A DNA stretch of 64,000 nucleotides from Lederbergia lenta NBRC 16444 (GCF_001591545.1 NZ_BCVC01000001.1:1426001-1490000), one strand, 5' to 3'. Positions 53,463-64,000 are shown, counted from the stretch's first letter. The notes: generated from the letters alone by a model not told the origin. Program-made: numbers and translations.

Positions 53463-54410
53463 TTATTCTTGCATTAATGCGACCATGATTGCTTTTTGCA
53501 CATGAAGACGATTTTCTGCTTCCTCGAATACGAATGATTGTGGACCATCTATGACCTCGGCAGTTACCTCTTCGCCACGTTTTGCAGGGAGACAATGAAG
53601 AAATATTGCTTCTTGATCTGCATGGCTCAAAAGCTCACTGTTCACCTGATATGGTTGAAATGCTTCCAATCTTACCGCTTCTTCCTCTTCCCAGCCCATA
53701 CTCGTCCAAACATCTGTATAGACTGCATCAGCATTAGCAACTGCCTCTTGTGCATGATGCGTAACTTCAATGGTCGCCCCCGTTTCTTTGGCGATCTCCT
53801 TCGCTTTTTCAACAATAACTGCCTTAGGTTCATAACCTTTTGGTGTAGCGACTGAACAGTTTACTCCTGTTTTAGCACAAGCAAGAATAAGTGAATGGGC
53901 AACATTATTGCCATCACCAACATAAGCAAGTTTTTTCCCGGAAAGTGTGCCTTTTTCTTCATACAAGGTCATTAAATCAGCAAGAGCCTGACAAGGATGA
54001 TAATCATCCGTTAATCCGTTAATAACAGGAACGGAGGAATTAGCTGCTAATTCCTCAACAGATTCGTGACTATAGGCACGAATCATAATACCATCTACAT
54101 AGCGAGATAATACCTTTGCCGTGTCTTCTACAGTTTCTCCTCTCCCGATTTGAATGTCATCACGACTGAGAAAAAGTGCATGACCTCCCAATTGATACAT
54201 ACCAACCTCGAAGGAAACGCGCGTTCTTGTAGATGATTTTTCGAAGATCATCCCGAGTGTCTTACCTTTTAATATATGGTGGGATTCGCCTTTCTTTTGC
54301 TTTTCTTTCAAATCTATTGCTAGGTCCAAAATATCCATTACCTCATCAGTTGTAAGATCCATTAGAGTTAATAAATGTTTACCTTTCAAACTTTCTTTGA
54401 TCGTTGTCAT
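53463..54410 (-). CDS. argF: Ornithine carbamoyltransferase
   Basis: 315 residues. Carbamoyl phosphate loop [31 protein letters not shown], and ornithine loop [14 protein letters not shown]. It makes citrulline from ornithine and carbamoyl phosphate. Start at 54410 overlaps the carB stop by one base (TAATG) with AAAGGTGATC before it. Last gene of the arginine operon, order as in B. subtilis. Confidence 0.97.
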   Translation of the reverse strand: MTTIKESLKGKHLLTLMDLTTDEVMDILDLAIDLKEKQKKGESHHILKGKTLGMIFEKSSTRTRVSFEVGMYQLGGHALFLSRDDIQIGRGETVEDTAKVLSRYVDGIMIRAYSHESVEELAANSSVPVINGLTDDYHPCQALADLMTLYEEKGTLSGKKLAYVGDGNNVAHSLILACAKTGVNCSVATPKGYEPKAVIVEKAKEIAKETGATIEVTHHAQEAVANADAVYTDVWTSMGWEEEEAVRLEAFQPYQVNSELLSHADQEAIFLHCLPAKRGEEVTAEVIDGPQSFVFEEAENRLHVQKAIMVALMQE

Positions 54411-57400
54411 TAGATCACCTTTTCCTTTCCTATTGATTCTTCTTGCCACTCTTGAAGTGATTTTGGACCAACTATCTGTTGGCTACATGCAGCTAAATAC
54501 TTTTCTAATGTCTCTATTTCTGTGATAACAATGAATTGGCCGGCTGATGCTGCCATTCTCTTTTCTTCCGCTGCTTTTGATTGGGATAAGCTTACAATGA
54601 TGGAACCTCTGTTTTCCTTGATCCATTGTGAAAATGAATGATCATCAAGATTCGTTGTAACTGTTGCACCATATGAATCAAGAAGACCGATTAATTGTGA
54701 TAATTCTTTTTCCTCAGCGTCTAGATAAATATGAAGCTTTTCATTGAAATTAGATTGACTATTCCACTTAACTGCTTTACTTAAAGCCTCAACCACATTA
54801 GAACCAAATGCGATTAATTCTCCAGTCGATTTCATTTCAGGAGTGAGCACGGGATCCACGCCGTCTAATTTACCGGTTGAAAAAACAGGATTTTTCACTG
54901 CATAATATGTTTGTTTCGCTTGTTGCTGTGTAGTTAGTATAGCACCAGTTAATATTTTGACACATTCATCAATTAAATTATTCCCAGTAATCTTACTGAT
55001 AATAGGTACTGTTCGAGATGCCCTAGGATTTACCTCTAATACATATACCTGTTCATTGTAAATGACAAACTGCACATTAAAGATTCCTTTAAAAGCTAGC
55101 TTTCTAGCAATTTTCTCTGAGTATACATGCGCGTCTTTCATAAACTTATCTGAAATCGAAATCGGTGGAGTAATAGCCATACTATCTCCAGAATGAACAC
55201 CAGCTTTTTCAATATGTTCGAAATATCCCGGAATGCTTATTTCTTCTCCATCTGAAAGCACATCAATCTCCATTTCTGTACCTCTGTAATAGGCATCAAC
55301 TAATACTGGAAATTCGATTTGCTGCAAGCTTGCTCGCAATTCATTTTCATCATGAATGACGATCATGCCTTGCCCACCGATTACATACGAAGGTCTAAGT
55401 AAAAGCGGAAAACCAATATCATTCATTTTCTCAAATAAATCTTGTTCGTTTTCTGCTGTCACACCAGGAATATGCGGGATGTTAAGCTCTTGGAGAAGTG
55501 CATAAAATCGCTCACGATCTTCTACTATATCAATTTGATCTTGGGTAATCCCTAATAATGGCACACCATGATCTTCTAAATCTTTTGCTAGATTAATCGC
55601 CGTTTGTCCGCCAAACTGAACAATGACACCATCTGGGTTTTCATGTTCCAACACATTCAGCACATCTTCCGCTCGCAATGGTTCAAAGTATAGTTTATCA
55701 GCAATTTGAAAGTCGGTACTTACCGTTCCAGGATTATTATTGATTAAAATCGTTTCGTAGCCCGCTTTTTTCAAAGCAAGTACCCCTTGAACAGTACAAA
55801 AATCAAACTCAATTCCTTGCCCAATTCGAACTGGACCCGAACCAATGATCGCGATTCTTTTCTTTTTATTTTGTTTAACCGTATCCCCTTCGCCTTTCCA
55901 AGTGGAATAAAAATACGGAGTTTCAGCTGGAAACTCTCCAGCACATGAATCTACCATATTGTATACAGGTATAATATTATGCTCTTTCCGTTTATTTCGA
56001 ACTTGGATTAATTCAGCATTCCAGATCTTTGCTAACCATTCGTCAGAAAAGCCTTTTATTTTAAGCTGAGTAAGGAATTCCGGACTCACTGTTTCGATCT
56101 TTTCCTGCTTTGCCAGATTCTCACATTCAATTAAATCCGCTAAGCATGCTAGGAAAAACATATTTATTTTTGTTGTTTCGTGGATTTTTTCGGAGGATGT
56201 ACCTCTTCTCATTAACTCTAATATCGCAAAGAAACGCATATCATCAGGTAAGCTTAATGATTCCCACAGTTGCGCTTCATCATAGGTGGAGATGCCTTTC
56301 CATTCCAAACCAATCGTTTGCATTTCCAATGATCTAATCGCTTTCTGAAATGCTGCAGGTAGATGGCTTTCAATTGCCATTATCTCACCTGTCGCTTTCA
56401 TTTGCGTGCTCAGCTTGCGATCTGCTTGTGGAAACTTATCAAATGGCCAGCGTGGCATTTTTACTACAGTGTAATCCATAACAGGCTCAAAGCTTGCAAA
56501 CGTTGTACCAGTAACTGGATTGATTAATTCATGCAGTAAATATCCCATGCTCAGTTTAGCAGCAATTTTTGCAATTGGATAACCAGCTGCTTTCGAAGCA
56601 AGTGCAGATGAACGACTTAATCTTGGATTCACTTCAATTAAGTAATATTGAGAGCTATGAGGGTCTTGGGCAAATTGAATATTACAGCCACCGATTATTT
56701 TTAAAGCTCGAATAATTTTTACCGCAGATGTGTATAAGGCTTCATATTCTTTATCATTTAATGTTTGCTGAGGTGCTATGACGATTGAATCACCTGTATG
56801 TACACCGACAGGATCAAAATTTTCCATGTTGCAAATAGTAATACATGTATCATTCTCATCTCTCATCATTTCGAATTCTAATTCTTTAAACCCAGCAATG
56901 CTCTTCTCAATTAAACATTGTGTAATTGGGCTGGCATCAAGCCCCTTTTTTACAACTGAAATTAATGCTTCTTCTGTGGATACGATGCCTCCGCCTCCAC
57001 CTCCAAGTGTGTATGCGGGTCGAACAATAACCGGATAACCTGTTGTTTTTGCAAATGTAACTGCTTCTTCAACCGTGTGGATGATTTCACTGTCAGGTAC
57101 AGGTTCACCAAGTTCATGCATTAATGACCTAAACGCTTCCCTATCTTCCCCTTGAATAATCGACTCAGGTGTCGTCCCTAACACTGTTACATCATATTTA
57201 TCTAGAACGCCAAGCTGATATAATTCAACCGTTAAATTAAGCCCTGTTTGACCACCAACTGTACCAAGAATCCCATCTGGACGCTCTTTTTTAATTATTT
57301 CCGTTACGCTTTCTGTTGTTAGTGGTTCAAAATAGACAGTATCAGCAAATTGTTCATCTGTCATAATGGTTGCTGGATTATTATTTAATAAAATTACTTT

Positions 57401-57526
57401 GCAGCCCTCTTCTTTAAGTGCCATACAAGCTTGTGTACCTGCATAGTCAAATTCCGCTGCTTGCCCGATTACAATAGGGCCGGAACCTATTACTAAAACT
57501 TTATTTATGTCTTTTCGCTTAGGCAT
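54410..57526 (-). CDS. carB: Carbamoyl-phosphate synthase large subunit, arginine operon
   Basis: 1038 residues with two ATP-grasp halves: [20 protein letters not shown] at the start and [20 protein letters not shown] near residue 550. Each half has [11 protein letters not shown] or [11 protein letters not shown] and ends in an NPR motif ([28 protein letters not shown]). The C-terminal MGS-type part is shorter than in pyrimidine enzymes, as in arginine-specific CarB of Bacillus. The start overlaps carA by 8 bases; AAAAGGAG precedes it. Confidence 0.96.
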   Translation of the reverse strand: MPKRKDINKVLVIGSGPIVIGQAAEFDYAGTQACMALKEEGCKVILLNNNPATIMTDEQFADTVYFEPLTTESVTEIIKKERPDGILGTVGGQTGLNLTVELYQLGVLDKYDVTVLGTTPESIIQGEDREAFRSLMHELGEPVPDSEIIHTVEEAVTFAKTTGYPVIVRPAYTLGGGGGGIVSTEEALISVVKKGLDASPITQCLIEKSIAGFKELEFEMMRDENDTCITICNMENFDPVGVHTGDSIVIAPQQTLNDKEYEALYTSAVKIIRALKIIGGCNIQFAQDPHSSQYYLIEVNPRLSRSSALASKAAGYPIAKIAAKLSMGYLLHELINPVTGTTFASFEPVMDYTVVKMPRWPFDKFPQADRKLSTQMKATGEIMAIESHLPAAFQKAIRSLEMQTIGLEWKGISTYDEAQLWESLSLPDDMRFFAILELMRRGTSSEKIHETTKINMFFLACLADLIECENLAKQEKIETVSPEFLTQLKIKGFSDEWLAKIWNAELIQVRNKRKEHNIIPVYNMVDSCAGEFPAETPYFYSTWKGEGDTVKQNKKKRIAIIGSGPVRIGQGIEFDFCTVQGVLALKKAGYETILINNNPGTVSTDFQIADKLYFEPLRAEDVLNVLEHENPDGVIVQFGGQTAINLAKDLEDHGVPLLGITQDQIDIVEDRERFYALLQELNIPHIPGVTAENEQDLFEKMNDIGFPLLLRPSYVIGGQGMIVIHDENELRASLQQIEFPVLVDAYYRGTEMEIDVLSDGEEISIPGYFEHIEKAGVHSGDSMAITPPISISDKFMKDAHVYSEKIARKLAFKGIFNVQFVIYNEQVYVLEVNPRASRTVPIISKITGNNLIDECVKILTGAILTTQQQAKQTYYAVKNPVFSTGKLDGVDPVLTPEMKSTGELIAFGSNVVEALSKAVKWNSQSNFNEKLHIYLDAEEKELSQLIGLLDSYGATVTTNLDDHSFSQWIKENRGSIIVSLSQSKAAEEKRMAASAGQFIVITEIETLEKYLAACSQQIVGPKSLQEWQEESIGKEKVI

Positions 57527-58571
57527 ATAACTTAACTCCTTTTTGCTGATCCAGTTGATGAAAGAAAGAATGGAGCATCATTGTTTCAAGTTTCACATTT
57601 TTCCCATTGGGATGAAATTGATAAGTGACAATTTGGTATTGGTCATGAACAAGGCCATCCACGGTCCCATCTTGTATGGATTTGAATGATATAGAAAAAC
57701 CAGTATCTTTTAGGCTTTGTTCATCCACTGCATAACCATGATTTTGCACGGATAAAAATACTTGATTGGTTGCTGTATGAATAATTGGTTGTTTAAAACT
57801 TCTATGACCACGAGCTAACTTTTCAACTGTGGCACCAAACGTACTAGCAAGTATTTGATGACCTAATCCGAATCCGATCGTTGGGTATTTTTCCGCTATT
57901 TTTCGATACTCTGAATGATTTTGTTTCCATACTTCCGGATTACCAGGACCTCCAGAAAAAATAACGCCGTCCGGGTCCAATGCCACTATCTCATTAGCAG
58001 GCATCTCTGGGGCAACAATCGTTAATTTGTAATTCTCCGCTATTAACCAGTTTATTAACGACTTTTTCACTCCAAAATCGATGATCACCATATGCTTACT
58101 ACCTGACTGATTCATCTTTTTATTTGTGTTTACAGCAATTGGTGTAGATGGAGTGGGATCAACAACTTTTAGCTGTTCGTTTGCTACCATCTTAGCTGGC
58201 ATTTCGCCCCCCGCACGCAATCGTTTCATGATGGCTCGCGTATCCGTATTCGTTAATACTGGTATGTTCTGTTGCATGCATAATCCCGCAATCGTATGAT
58301 TATCTATATTATTTAGCGGTAATGTTTGTTGAGTGATTACTCCAACCGCTTGAATGTGATCACTTTCAAATTTATTTGTATCCGTACTACTGTTTAGTAT
58401 CCCTGGATACGTAGAGAGGACAATTTTCCCCTTAACAGCAGGGTCTGTTAAGAATTCAAGAAAATTACCCATTCCAGTATAGTGAATAACCTCTCCATAA
58501 CTCTTATTGATTTCTCCGTACCAATCGCCGTTAAATATTTCTCCAGTTGCGAGTTTTAAGGAACCTTGCAT
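57519..58571 (-). CDS. carA: Carbamoyl-phosphate synthase small subunit lacking the glutaminase Cys
   Basis: 350 residues: N-terminal CPSase small domain (GSLKLATGEIFNGDWYGE, STYPGILNSSTDTNKFES) and C-terminal class-I glutaminase fold. The nucleophile motif, normally GxCLGHQ, reads PTIGFGLGHQIL, with Gly235 in the Cys position (codon GGA). The partner Glu of the His-x-Glu pair is also lost: TYQFHPNGKNV in place of HPEA. So glutamine hydrolysis is not expected; CarB would use free ammonia, as in animal CPS I. Structure otherwise intact. Position between argD and carB is as in B. subtilis. Confidence 0.93.
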   Translation of the reverse strand: MQGSLKLATGEIFNGDWYGEINKSYGEVIHYTGMGNFLEFLTDPAVKGKIVLSTYPGILNSSTDTNKFESDHIQAVGVITQQTLPLNNIDNHTIAGLCMQQNIPVLTNTDTRAIMKRLRAGGEMPAKMVANEQLKVVDPTPSTPIAVNTNKKMNQSGSKHMVIIDFGVKKSLINWLIAENYKLTIVAPEMPANEIVALDPDGVIFSGGPGNPEVWKQNHSEYRKIAEKYPTIGFGLGHQILASTFGATVEKLARGHRSFKQPIIHTATNQVFLSVQNHGYAVDEQSLKDTGFSISFKSIQDGTVDGLVHDQYQIVTYQFHPNGKNVKLETMMLHSFFHQLDQQKGVKLYA

Positions 58572-58644
58572 TATCTTTCATCTCCTATCTACGTATTTTT
58601 ATTTTCACTCGTGCATTTTTATACACTGAATACAAAAAAATATA

Positions 58645-59799
58645 TTATACTAATTGTTTTTGTTCTATTAAAGTATTAGCCAAAATTTCTAGTGCTTCAT
58701 TTATTTCTTCGTACGTTACTGTTAATGGAGGGAGTAATCTAATGACATTTGGTCCAGCAGTTATTACTAATAGGCCATTTTGTCTTAATTGAGTTACTAT
58801 ATCACTTACTTCTTTACTGAATTCGCATCCAATCATTAAACCTTTATGTCGGGTGCCTTTAAATTCCGGGACCTTAGCAAACATATCATCAAGCTTCTCA
58901 GAAAGATAATTCCCTTTTTCCTCTACTTCAGCTAGAAAATCAGCATTCATTATAATATCCAATGTTGCATTTGCCGCAGACATGGCTAATGGGTTTCCAC
59001 CAAAAGTAGATCCGTGACTTCCAGGATTAAAAGCAGATTTAACTTTTTCTGTACCAATCATAGCAGCTGTCGGAAATCCATTCCCTAATCCTTTAGCTGA
59101 AGTGATGATATCAGGTGAAATATTATAATGCTGATATCCAAATGCTTTACCTGTACGCCCTATTCCTGTTTGTACCTCATCAATAATCAATAAAGCACCT
59201 TTTTCCTTACAAAGCTTTTCTATCCCTTGTAAAAAGTCTTCATTTGCAGGGTTTACTCCACCTTCACCCTGGATGACTTCCAGCATGACTGCAGCTGTTT
59301 CATGATCGAGTTCTTTTTCTAATGCTTGCAAATCATTAAATGGCAAATGGATAAACGATTCAAGCATCGGACCAAAACCTGCTTTAATTTTATCCTGGCC
59401 AGTGGCTGCCATCGTTCCAAATGTTCTTCCGTGAAAGGATTTGTTGAACGTAATTATTTTGGACTTTCCTGTATATTTACGGGCAAGTTTTATCGCTGCT
59501 TCATTCGCTTCTGCTCCACTATTACAAAAGAATACAGCTGCTCCCATAGAAGATTGAACAAGCTTTTCAGCTACTTTTTCTTGTAAAGAATGTGTAAATA
59601 AATTGGATGTATGCCAAAGTTGCTTTAATTGTGTTTCTGTAGCTGCTACAACACTCGGATTACAATGGCCAACATTACATACTCCTATTCCAGATGTGAA
59701 ATCTAGGTATTCCTTCTCTTCCGAGTCATACACTTTCGTACCATTTCCAGAGATTATTTCGATATCCCATCTTGCATAGTTTTCAAATAATTTGCTCAT
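58645..59799 (-). CDS. argD: Acetylornithine aminotransferase
   Basis: 384 residues, class-III PLP aminotransferase. Motifs: FCNSGAEANEAAIKLARKYT, FHGRTFGTMAATGQDK, LLIIDEVQTGIGRTGKAF and TSAKGLGNGFPTAAMIG with the PLP Lys. It converts N-acetylglutamate semialdehyde to acetylornithine. Starts inside the end of argB (17-base overlap) with GGAGGT upstream. Confidence 0.96.
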   Translation of the reverse strand: MSKLFENYARWDIEIISGNGTKVYDSEEKEYLDFTSGIGVCNVGHCNPSVVAATETQLKQLWHTSNLFTHSLQEKVAEKLVQSSMGAAVFFCNSGAEANEAAIKLARKYTGKSKIITFNKSFHGRTFGTMAATGQDKIKAGFGPMLESFIHLPFNDLQALEKELDHETAAVMLEVIQGEGGVNPANEDFLQGIEKLCKEKGALLIIDEVQTGIGRTGKAFGYQHYNISPDIITSAKGLGNGFPTAAMIGTEKVKSAFNPGSHGSTFGGNPLAMSAANATLDIIMNADFLAEVEEKGNYLSEKLDDMFAKVPEFKGTRHKGLMIGCEFSKEVSDIVTQLRQNGLLVITAGPNVIRLLPPLTVTYEEINEALEILANTLIEQKQLV

Positions 59800-60580
59800 G
59801 AGTTTCGCTGACCTCCACTTCTTTTCGAATAATGGTGCCTACCATATCAGTACCTTCTATGAGTGGCTTTTTTCCGCTCACGATTACCGCTTCAGTCATT
59901 CCACCTTCCAATCCATGGATAGCAGCCATGACTTTCGGTATCATTCCACCTGAAATCGTTCCTTCATCTATTAAAGCTAAGATTTCTTTATTTGTTACAT
60001 CTTTAATCATATTTCCATTTTTTAATACCCCTGGAACATCTGTTACAAACAATAGCTTTTGTGCATCTAATGCGACCGCAATTTCACCAGCAGCTGTATC
60101 TGCATTGATATTATAGCAATCCACACCATCTATTCCAGAAGCAATCGGCGATATGACAGGTACTAAGCCAATTGTTATTAATTTGTGAATCACATCTTTA
60201 TTAATCGTTTTTATCTCCCCTACAAAACCTAAATTACTCAGGTCTTTCGCCTCAGCATACAGGAGACCACTGTCCGCGCCATTAATTCCAATCGATGCGA
60301 TCCCTTGCATTTGTAAATGACGGACAAGCTTATTTGAGATAGATCCTGAAAGAACCATTTCTACTACATTCATCACTTCATCTGTTGTTTTTCGCAGACC
60401 GTTCACAAATTCGGATTTTATATTCATTTTATCGAGCATGGAATTAATAGCTGGCCCACCGCCATGAACAATAACAGGTTGATACCCAAGTGCTTGTAAG
60501 TTTTTAATACTTTCATAGAACTCATCTGTTAGGGAATCAATCATACTCCCGCCACATTTAATAACGATGATTTTACCCAT
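59783..60580 (-). CDS. argB: Acetylglutamate kinase
   Basis: 265 residues, amino-acid kinase fold. IVIKCGGSMIDSLTDEFYE at the start, VIVHGGGPAINSMLDKM, INADTAAGEIAVAL and GTISGGMIPKVMAA (phosphate and nucleotide sites). No N-terminal helix of the arginine-inhibited hexamer type, so probably the dimeric form as in E. coli. Second step after ArgJ. GGGGGAT precedes the ATG. Confidence 0.96.
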   Translation of the reverse strand: MGKIIVIKCGGSMIDSLTDEFYESIKNLQALGYQPVIVHGGGPAINSMLDKMNIKSEFVNGLRKTTDEVMNVVEMVLSGSISNKLVRHLQMQGIASIGINGADSGLLYAEAKDLSNLGFVGEIKTINKDVIHKLITIGLVPVISPIASGIDGVDCYNINADTAAGEIAVALDAQKLLFVTDVPGVLKNGNMIKDVTNKEILALIDEGTISGGMIPKVMAAIHGLEGGMTEAVIVSGKKPLIEGTDMVGTIIRKEVEVSETHEQII

Positions 60581-60610
60581 TATTTTATCCCCCTTTCTCC
60601 ATATATTCCG

Positions 60611-61840
60611 TTATGTTCTGTAACTAGCATTTATTCGCACATAATCATACGTCAAATCGCAACCCCAAGCTTTTCCTGTACCGGAACCACAGTTTAAATG
60701 TATATTAATAATAACTTTATCATTATTTAAATACTTAGTTAGTTCTGTTTCTACATAATTAGTAGGCTCGCTGTGTAATAATAATGTATGAGCTCCCAAA
60801 GCTATATCGATTTTATTTGGGTCGAGCTTTACTCCACTTTTACCAACAGCCATCATCACTCTGCCCCAGTTAGGATCAGATCCGAAGACCATCGTTTTAA
60901 CAAGATCGGAACCTACAACTGATTTAGCAACCATCCCTGCTTCCTCATCTGTATAAGCGCCAGTTACTTGTACTTCAATTAGCTTTGTTGCACCTTCTCC
61001 GTCTCTCGCAATCATGACAGCTAAATCTTCACACACTTGCTTTAATAAGTGGATAAAGTTTTCCCATTCATGATGCTCTGGAGTAAGTGAATCATTTCCA
61101 GCCATCCCGCTAGCCATTACTAGTACCATATCGTTTGTTGATGTATCGCCGTCGACTGTAATACGATTGAACGTTTCATCTGTGATTTCTTTTAATGCGG
61201 TTCGCAAATATTCATTTGCAATATTGGCATCTGTTGTCACAAACCCTAGCATTGTAGCCATATTTGGTGCAATCATTCCTGATCCTTTAGCAGAACCGGC
61301 CATCGTCACTGTAACACCATCTATTTCTACTTCATAACAAGTGGATTTCATCATTGTGTCAGTCGTCAAAATGGATTCGTTAAAAGACAATGCTGCTTCC
61401 GAACTTTTTTCTGGGACAAGTTGGGATATGCCAGGAGTAATTTTATCCATTGGCATATTTTCACCAATAATACCTGTAGATGCCACTGCAACATAATTAT
61501 TTTTAATCGAAAAATGCTTTGCGACCGTATCTCTCATTGTGTATGCATCAAGCATTCCTTGACTACCTGTACAAGCATTCGCATTACCGCTATTAATCAC
61601 CACTGCTTGGATTTTCCCTTCCGAGGAAATACTCTCTTTCGTGACTGTTAAGGGAGCTGCAATAATTTGATTTAGCGTGTATACTGCTGCTGCTTCAGCA
61701 GGTACGTCACAAAGTATGACACCTAAGTCTTTACGTTTACGCTTCACCTTTGTATGAATGCCTGCTGCAGTAAAGCCAATTGGTGAAATGATGCTACCTT
61801 CTTTATTTTTTATTAACTTTTGTTTATATTCCAATTGCAT
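60611..61840 (-). CDS. argJ: Bifunctional ornithine acetyltransferase / N-acetylglutamate synthase
   Basis: 409 residues. [20 protein letters not shown], and the self-cleavage site with the new N-terminal Thr in [17 protein letters not shown]; also [17 protein letters not shown] and [17 protein letters not shown]. It recycles the acetyl group from acetylornithine to glutamate. The ATG at 61840 has AAAGGAGTG upstream; the longer frame (to 61903) overlaps argC and is rejected. Confidence 0.96.
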   Translation of the reverse strand: MQLEYKQKLIKNKEGSIISPIGFTAAGIHTKVKRKRKDLGVILCDVPAEAAAVYTLNQIIAAPLTVTKESISSEGKIQAVVINSGNANACTGSQGMLDAYTMRDTVAKHFSIKNNYVAVASTGIIGENMPMDKITPGISQLVPEKSSEAALSFNESILTTDTMMKSTCYEVEIDGVTVTMAGSAKGSGMIAPNMATMLGFVTTDANIANEYLRTALKEITDETFNRITVDGDTSTNDMVLVMASGMAGNDSLTPEHHEWENFIHLLKQVCEDLAVMIARDGEGATKLIEVQVTGAYTDEEAGMVAKSVVGSDLVKTMVFGSDPNWGRVMMAVGKSGVKLDPNKIDIALGAHTLLLHSEPTNYVETELTKYLNNDKVIINIHLNCGSGTGKAWGCDLTYDYVRINASYRT

Positions 61841-61859
61841 ATTTTTCACTCCTTTAAAA

Positions 61860-62894
61860 TTAAGGATATATAGGACTAAATGATAATCCAGTAGTTTCTT
61901 CAAACCCTAACAATATATTAGCATTTTGAATCGCTTGGCCTGCTGCACCCTTCATCAAATTATCGATCACGGAAACAATTGTGACCCTACCCGTTCGTTT
62001 ATCGATACTTAATCCAATGTCGCAATAGTTAGACCCGGCTACTTCTTTTGTTGCTGGAAATTTTCCTGGATCTCTCAATCTTACAAAAGCTTCATTTTCA
62101 TAAAACTCGCGATATAACTGGAATAATTGATCTTCTGACAATGTTTCGTTTAAGGATACATAAATTGTTGCCATAATCCCCCTTGTCATTGGAACAAGAT
62201 GTGTGTGGAATGTAATAGGTGAAGTAAAGCCCCATTGTTGTAGCATTTGCTCTATTTCAGGTATATGTTGATGTTGATTCACTTTATAAATCTTTAAATT
62301 TTCATTTAATTCATTATAGATGGTATCAAAATTAGCAGCTTGCCCTGCACCAGAAACACCAGATTTCGCATCAATAATGATAGAATCCTCTTTTATTAGC
62401 TGTGCTTTTGCTAGGGGAGCAAGCCCGAGTAATGAAGCAGTGGGATAACAGCCGGGATTAGAAATAAATTTAGTATCCTTTAAGACTTTGCGGTTTAATT
62501 CGGGAATACAATATACCGCTTGATCCACCCACTCTTTTGGCGCTGCTTTTTTCTTGTACCAATTTTCATATTCATCAGACTTCTCAAGGCGGAAATCTCC
62601 TGATAAATCGACCACAGTACAACCAGCTTCCAAAAGTTGTGGAGCTAGGGTAGATGCAATACCAGTTGGAACTGCTAAAAATACAATATCCGTTTGTTGT
62701 GCCATTTTACTAGGATTGATTTCTTCCAACTTAAGTGGAAAATTCGTTTGTAGATGTGGATAATGTTCCGTGATGTTTTCTCCATTTTTGCTAGAACTAT
62801 ATATGGACGTAACCTTAATATATGGATGTGTATGCAAAATCCGAAGCAGTTCAGCTCCACCATAACCTGTTGCACCAACAACTCCTGCTTTCAT
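61860..62894 (-). CDS. argC: N-acetyl-gamma-glutamyl-phosphate reductase
   Basis: 344 residues. NADP site VVGATGYGGAELLRIL, active-site Cys in FISNPGCYPTASLLGL, SGVSGAGQAANFD and the His in HTHLVPMTRGIMATIY. First gene of the operon. ATG 62894 has AGGAG eight bases before it, better than the GTG at 62903. Preceded by an 80-base leader and a promoter overlapped by an ARG-box-like palindrome. Confidence 0.96.
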   Translation of the reverse strand: MKAGVVGATGYGGAELLRILHTHPYIKVTSIYSSSKNGENITEHYPHLQTNFPLKLEEINPSKMAQQTDIVFLAVPTGIASTLAPQLLEAGCTVVDLSGDFRLEKSDEYENWYKKKAAPKEWVDQAVYCIPELNRKVLKDTKFISNPGCYPTASLLGLAPLAKAQLIKEDSIIIDAKSGVSGAGQAANFDTIYNELNENLKIYKVNQHQHIPEIEQMLQQWGFTSPITFHTHLVPMTRGIMATIYVSLNETLSEDQLFQLYREFYENEAFVRLRDPGKFPATKEVAGSNYCDIGLSIDKRTGRVTIVSVIDNLMKGAAGQAIQNANILLGFEETTGLSFSPIYP

Positions 62895-62989
62895 TACATT
62901 CACTCCTGTTTTTTATTAATCAGTTTTTCGAAAAAATACATTTAAATACGTAATGTTGCATAATTAAGGTGAAATATGTGATGTTTTCT

Positions 62990-63017
62990 ATTATACGTTG
63001 AATAAAAATAAATTCAA
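62990..63017 (-). promoter_or_regulatory. SigA promoter of the arg operon
   Basis: Minus strand: TTGAAT (63017-63012), 16 bases, TATAAT (62995-62990). Nearly ideal SigA boxes about 95 bases upstream of argC. Confidence 0.8.
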
Positions 63018-63018
63018 C
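62997..63018 (-). promoter_or_regulatory. ARG-box-like operator (AhrC/ArgR)
   Basis: Perfect arms GTTGAAT and ATTCAAC with eight A/T bases between. It resembles the ARG box (TGAATWWWWATTCA) with a longer centre. It covers the -35 box and spacer of the arg promoter, so bound AhrC would block RNA polymerase. Confidence 0.55.
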
Positions 63019-63037
63019 AGTATATTTATAATTTTTT

Positions 63038-63075
63038 CAAAAAAAAGAAAGCCCTTTTTAAAAACAAGGGCTTTC
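63038..63075 (-). terminator. Terminator of parC
   Basis: GAAAGCCCTT (63047-63056) with AAGGGCTTTC (63066-63075); leftward T run of seven. 33 bases past the parC stop. Confidence 0.9.
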
Positions 63076-63107
63076 GTATAAAAAGCTGTGAATATCTCTA
63101 TTTTAAT

Positions 63108-64000
63108 CTACTCTACATTTCTTCTTAACAGTACTGCTTCACCACTGACCGTTTCATCAAAAACAAATGATCCATTTGAATAGCGATCAGTAAATCTAAA
63201 GGAGCTAGGAGAAATTTGTTCTTCCTTTCCTTTTGTCGTCACTATTGTAAAATTCACTTCATTATCAATCACTTTCATCCCGATCACTCTATGTGGATTT
63301 TTCTTTAACTCTCTAAGCATGACAACACCACGTTTATTGCGAGTTCCTTTTTCGAACTCGGACATTTTCATTTTTTTGACTGCTCCACGTTGCGTGGCAA
63401 TAAAAATAGCTGCATTTTCGCTAGACGCAAAGACTTCCCCGTTCACAACATAGTCATCATCTTTTAAATTGATTCCTTTTACACCTGCTGCTCTTACGCC
63501 GACAAGACCAATTTCTTCTTCCGGAAACCATAAACCATATCCTGTATGTGTTGCAAGAAATATATCTAGGTTTCCATCTGTCAAGTGTACGTCGACTAAT
63601 GTATCATTTTTTCGTAAATTAACTGCGACAAGTGGACGCGAGTAGCGTTGCACTTTATATAATGAAAGTTCGGTTTTTTTGATCATACCTTGTTTCGTAA
63701 TAAATAACAGATTAGCATTTTGTTCGAAATCAGTAATCGGGAGGGCTTTAATCACTTCTTCATCACTAGCAATAGGAAGTAAACTAGCAATATGCTGACC
63801 TAAATCCTTCCAGCGAATTTCAGGGAGCTCATGTACAGGGAAATACAAGAAGTTCCCTTTATTCGTGAATAACAGGAGGGTATTCGTTGTATTTATTTCT
63901 GTTTGAAGTAGCAATTGATCCGATTCTTTCATTGCTAAATCCTGTCCATTTGAGGCTGAGAACGATCTTATACTTGTCCGCTTAATATAGCCTTCTTTCG
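63108..64000 (-). CDS. parC: DNA topoisomerase IV subunit A, C-terminal part
   Basis: Only the last 297 residues are in the window; the frame is open through base 64000. Begins KEGYIKRTSIRSFSASNGQD, then six-bladed beta-pinwheel repeats of the GyrA/ParC C-terminal domain, each with a variant of FLATHTGYGLWFPEEEI and IFIATQRGAVKKMKMSEF. The KEGYIKRTS start and RNKRGVVMLRELKK fit ParC (GrlA) of Bacilli rather than GyrA, as no GyrA-box of the QRRGGKG type is visible. Decatenates daughter chromosomes. Confidence 0.9.
   Translation of the reverse strand, partial: KEGYIKRTSIRSFSASNGQDLAMKESDQLLLQTEINTTNTLLLFTNKGNFLYFPVHELPEIRWKDLGQHIASLLPIASDEEVIKALPITDFEQNANLLFITKQGMIKKTELSLYKVQRYSRPLVAVNLRKNDTLVDVHLTDGNLDIFLATHTGYGLWFPEEEIGLVGVRAAGVKGINLKDDDYVVNGEVFASSENAAIFIATQRGAVKKMKMSEFEKGTRNKRGVVMLRELKKNPHRVIGMKVIDNEVNFTIVTTKGKEEQISPSSFRFTDRYSNGSFVFDETVSGEAVLLRRNVE

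Overview
The window reads as chromosomal DNA of a low-GC Gram-positive spore former of the Bacillaceae, probably of the Oceanobacillus/Virgibacillus/Ornithinibacillus type. The evidence is AGGAGG-type ribosome binding sites, frequent TTG/GTG starts, spoVB, a dbpA/yxiN helicase, ykpA, bltD and a B. subtilis-like replication terminator protein. It also carries the B. subtilis-order arginine cluster argC-J-B-D-carA-carB-argF and topoisomerase IV parC at the right edge. No tRNA, rRNA or CRISPR array was seen.

Layout. 0-12 kb is envelope and stress material: a cut DUF4349 lipoprotein, a DHA2 drug exporter, and a secreted protein facing an ECF sigma/anti-sigma pair, with ECF-type promoters on both sides. 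Then comes an operon holding two ABC systems and its own ECF sigma factor, with an ECF-like promoter in front. 12-24 kb is mostly rightward housekeeping and accessory genes: oxidoreductases, ABC-F protein, a Cys-rich regulator next to a His-rich lipoprotein, a lipoprotein serpin, a mechanosensitive channel and DbpA. 24-40 kb has mixed strands: a MerR regulator divergent from bltD plus a MATE exporter, a sugar-kinase-like ATPase, SpoVB, a small ABC exporter, an aldo-keto reductase, adenosine deaminase under an adenine riboswitch, an ABC exporter with a leader peptide, a methyltransferase and a nucleobase permease.

40.1-42.4 kb looks like the replication terminus: a gene matching B. subtilis Rtp along its whole length, two Ter-like sites upstream of it, and a dif-like site about 2 kb downstream. 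Between Rtp and the dif-like site sit a free-standing LAGLIDADG endonuclease and a tandem ribbon-helix-helix protein. The rtp frame has no ATG/GTG/TTG in the right place and seems to start at ATA.

42.8-64 kb is mainly leftward: CIRCE-controlled htpG, a LysE exporter, a stretch rich in decayed genes (ABC ATPase, PLDc_N protein, tyrosine recombinase), a short MutS2-like protein, a staygreen homologue, then the arginine operon and parC. The small carbamoyl-phosphate synthase subunit of the arginine operon lacks the glutaminase Cys, which suggests use of free ammonia.

Most interesting for follow-up: the terminus module, the self-contained ECF sigma/ABC operon with a possible fused anti-sigma/permease and a zinc-less M1-like domain, the altered CarA, and several cis-regulatory elements (adenine riboswitch, MerR 19-bp-spacer promoter, CIRCE, leader peptide with hairpin).
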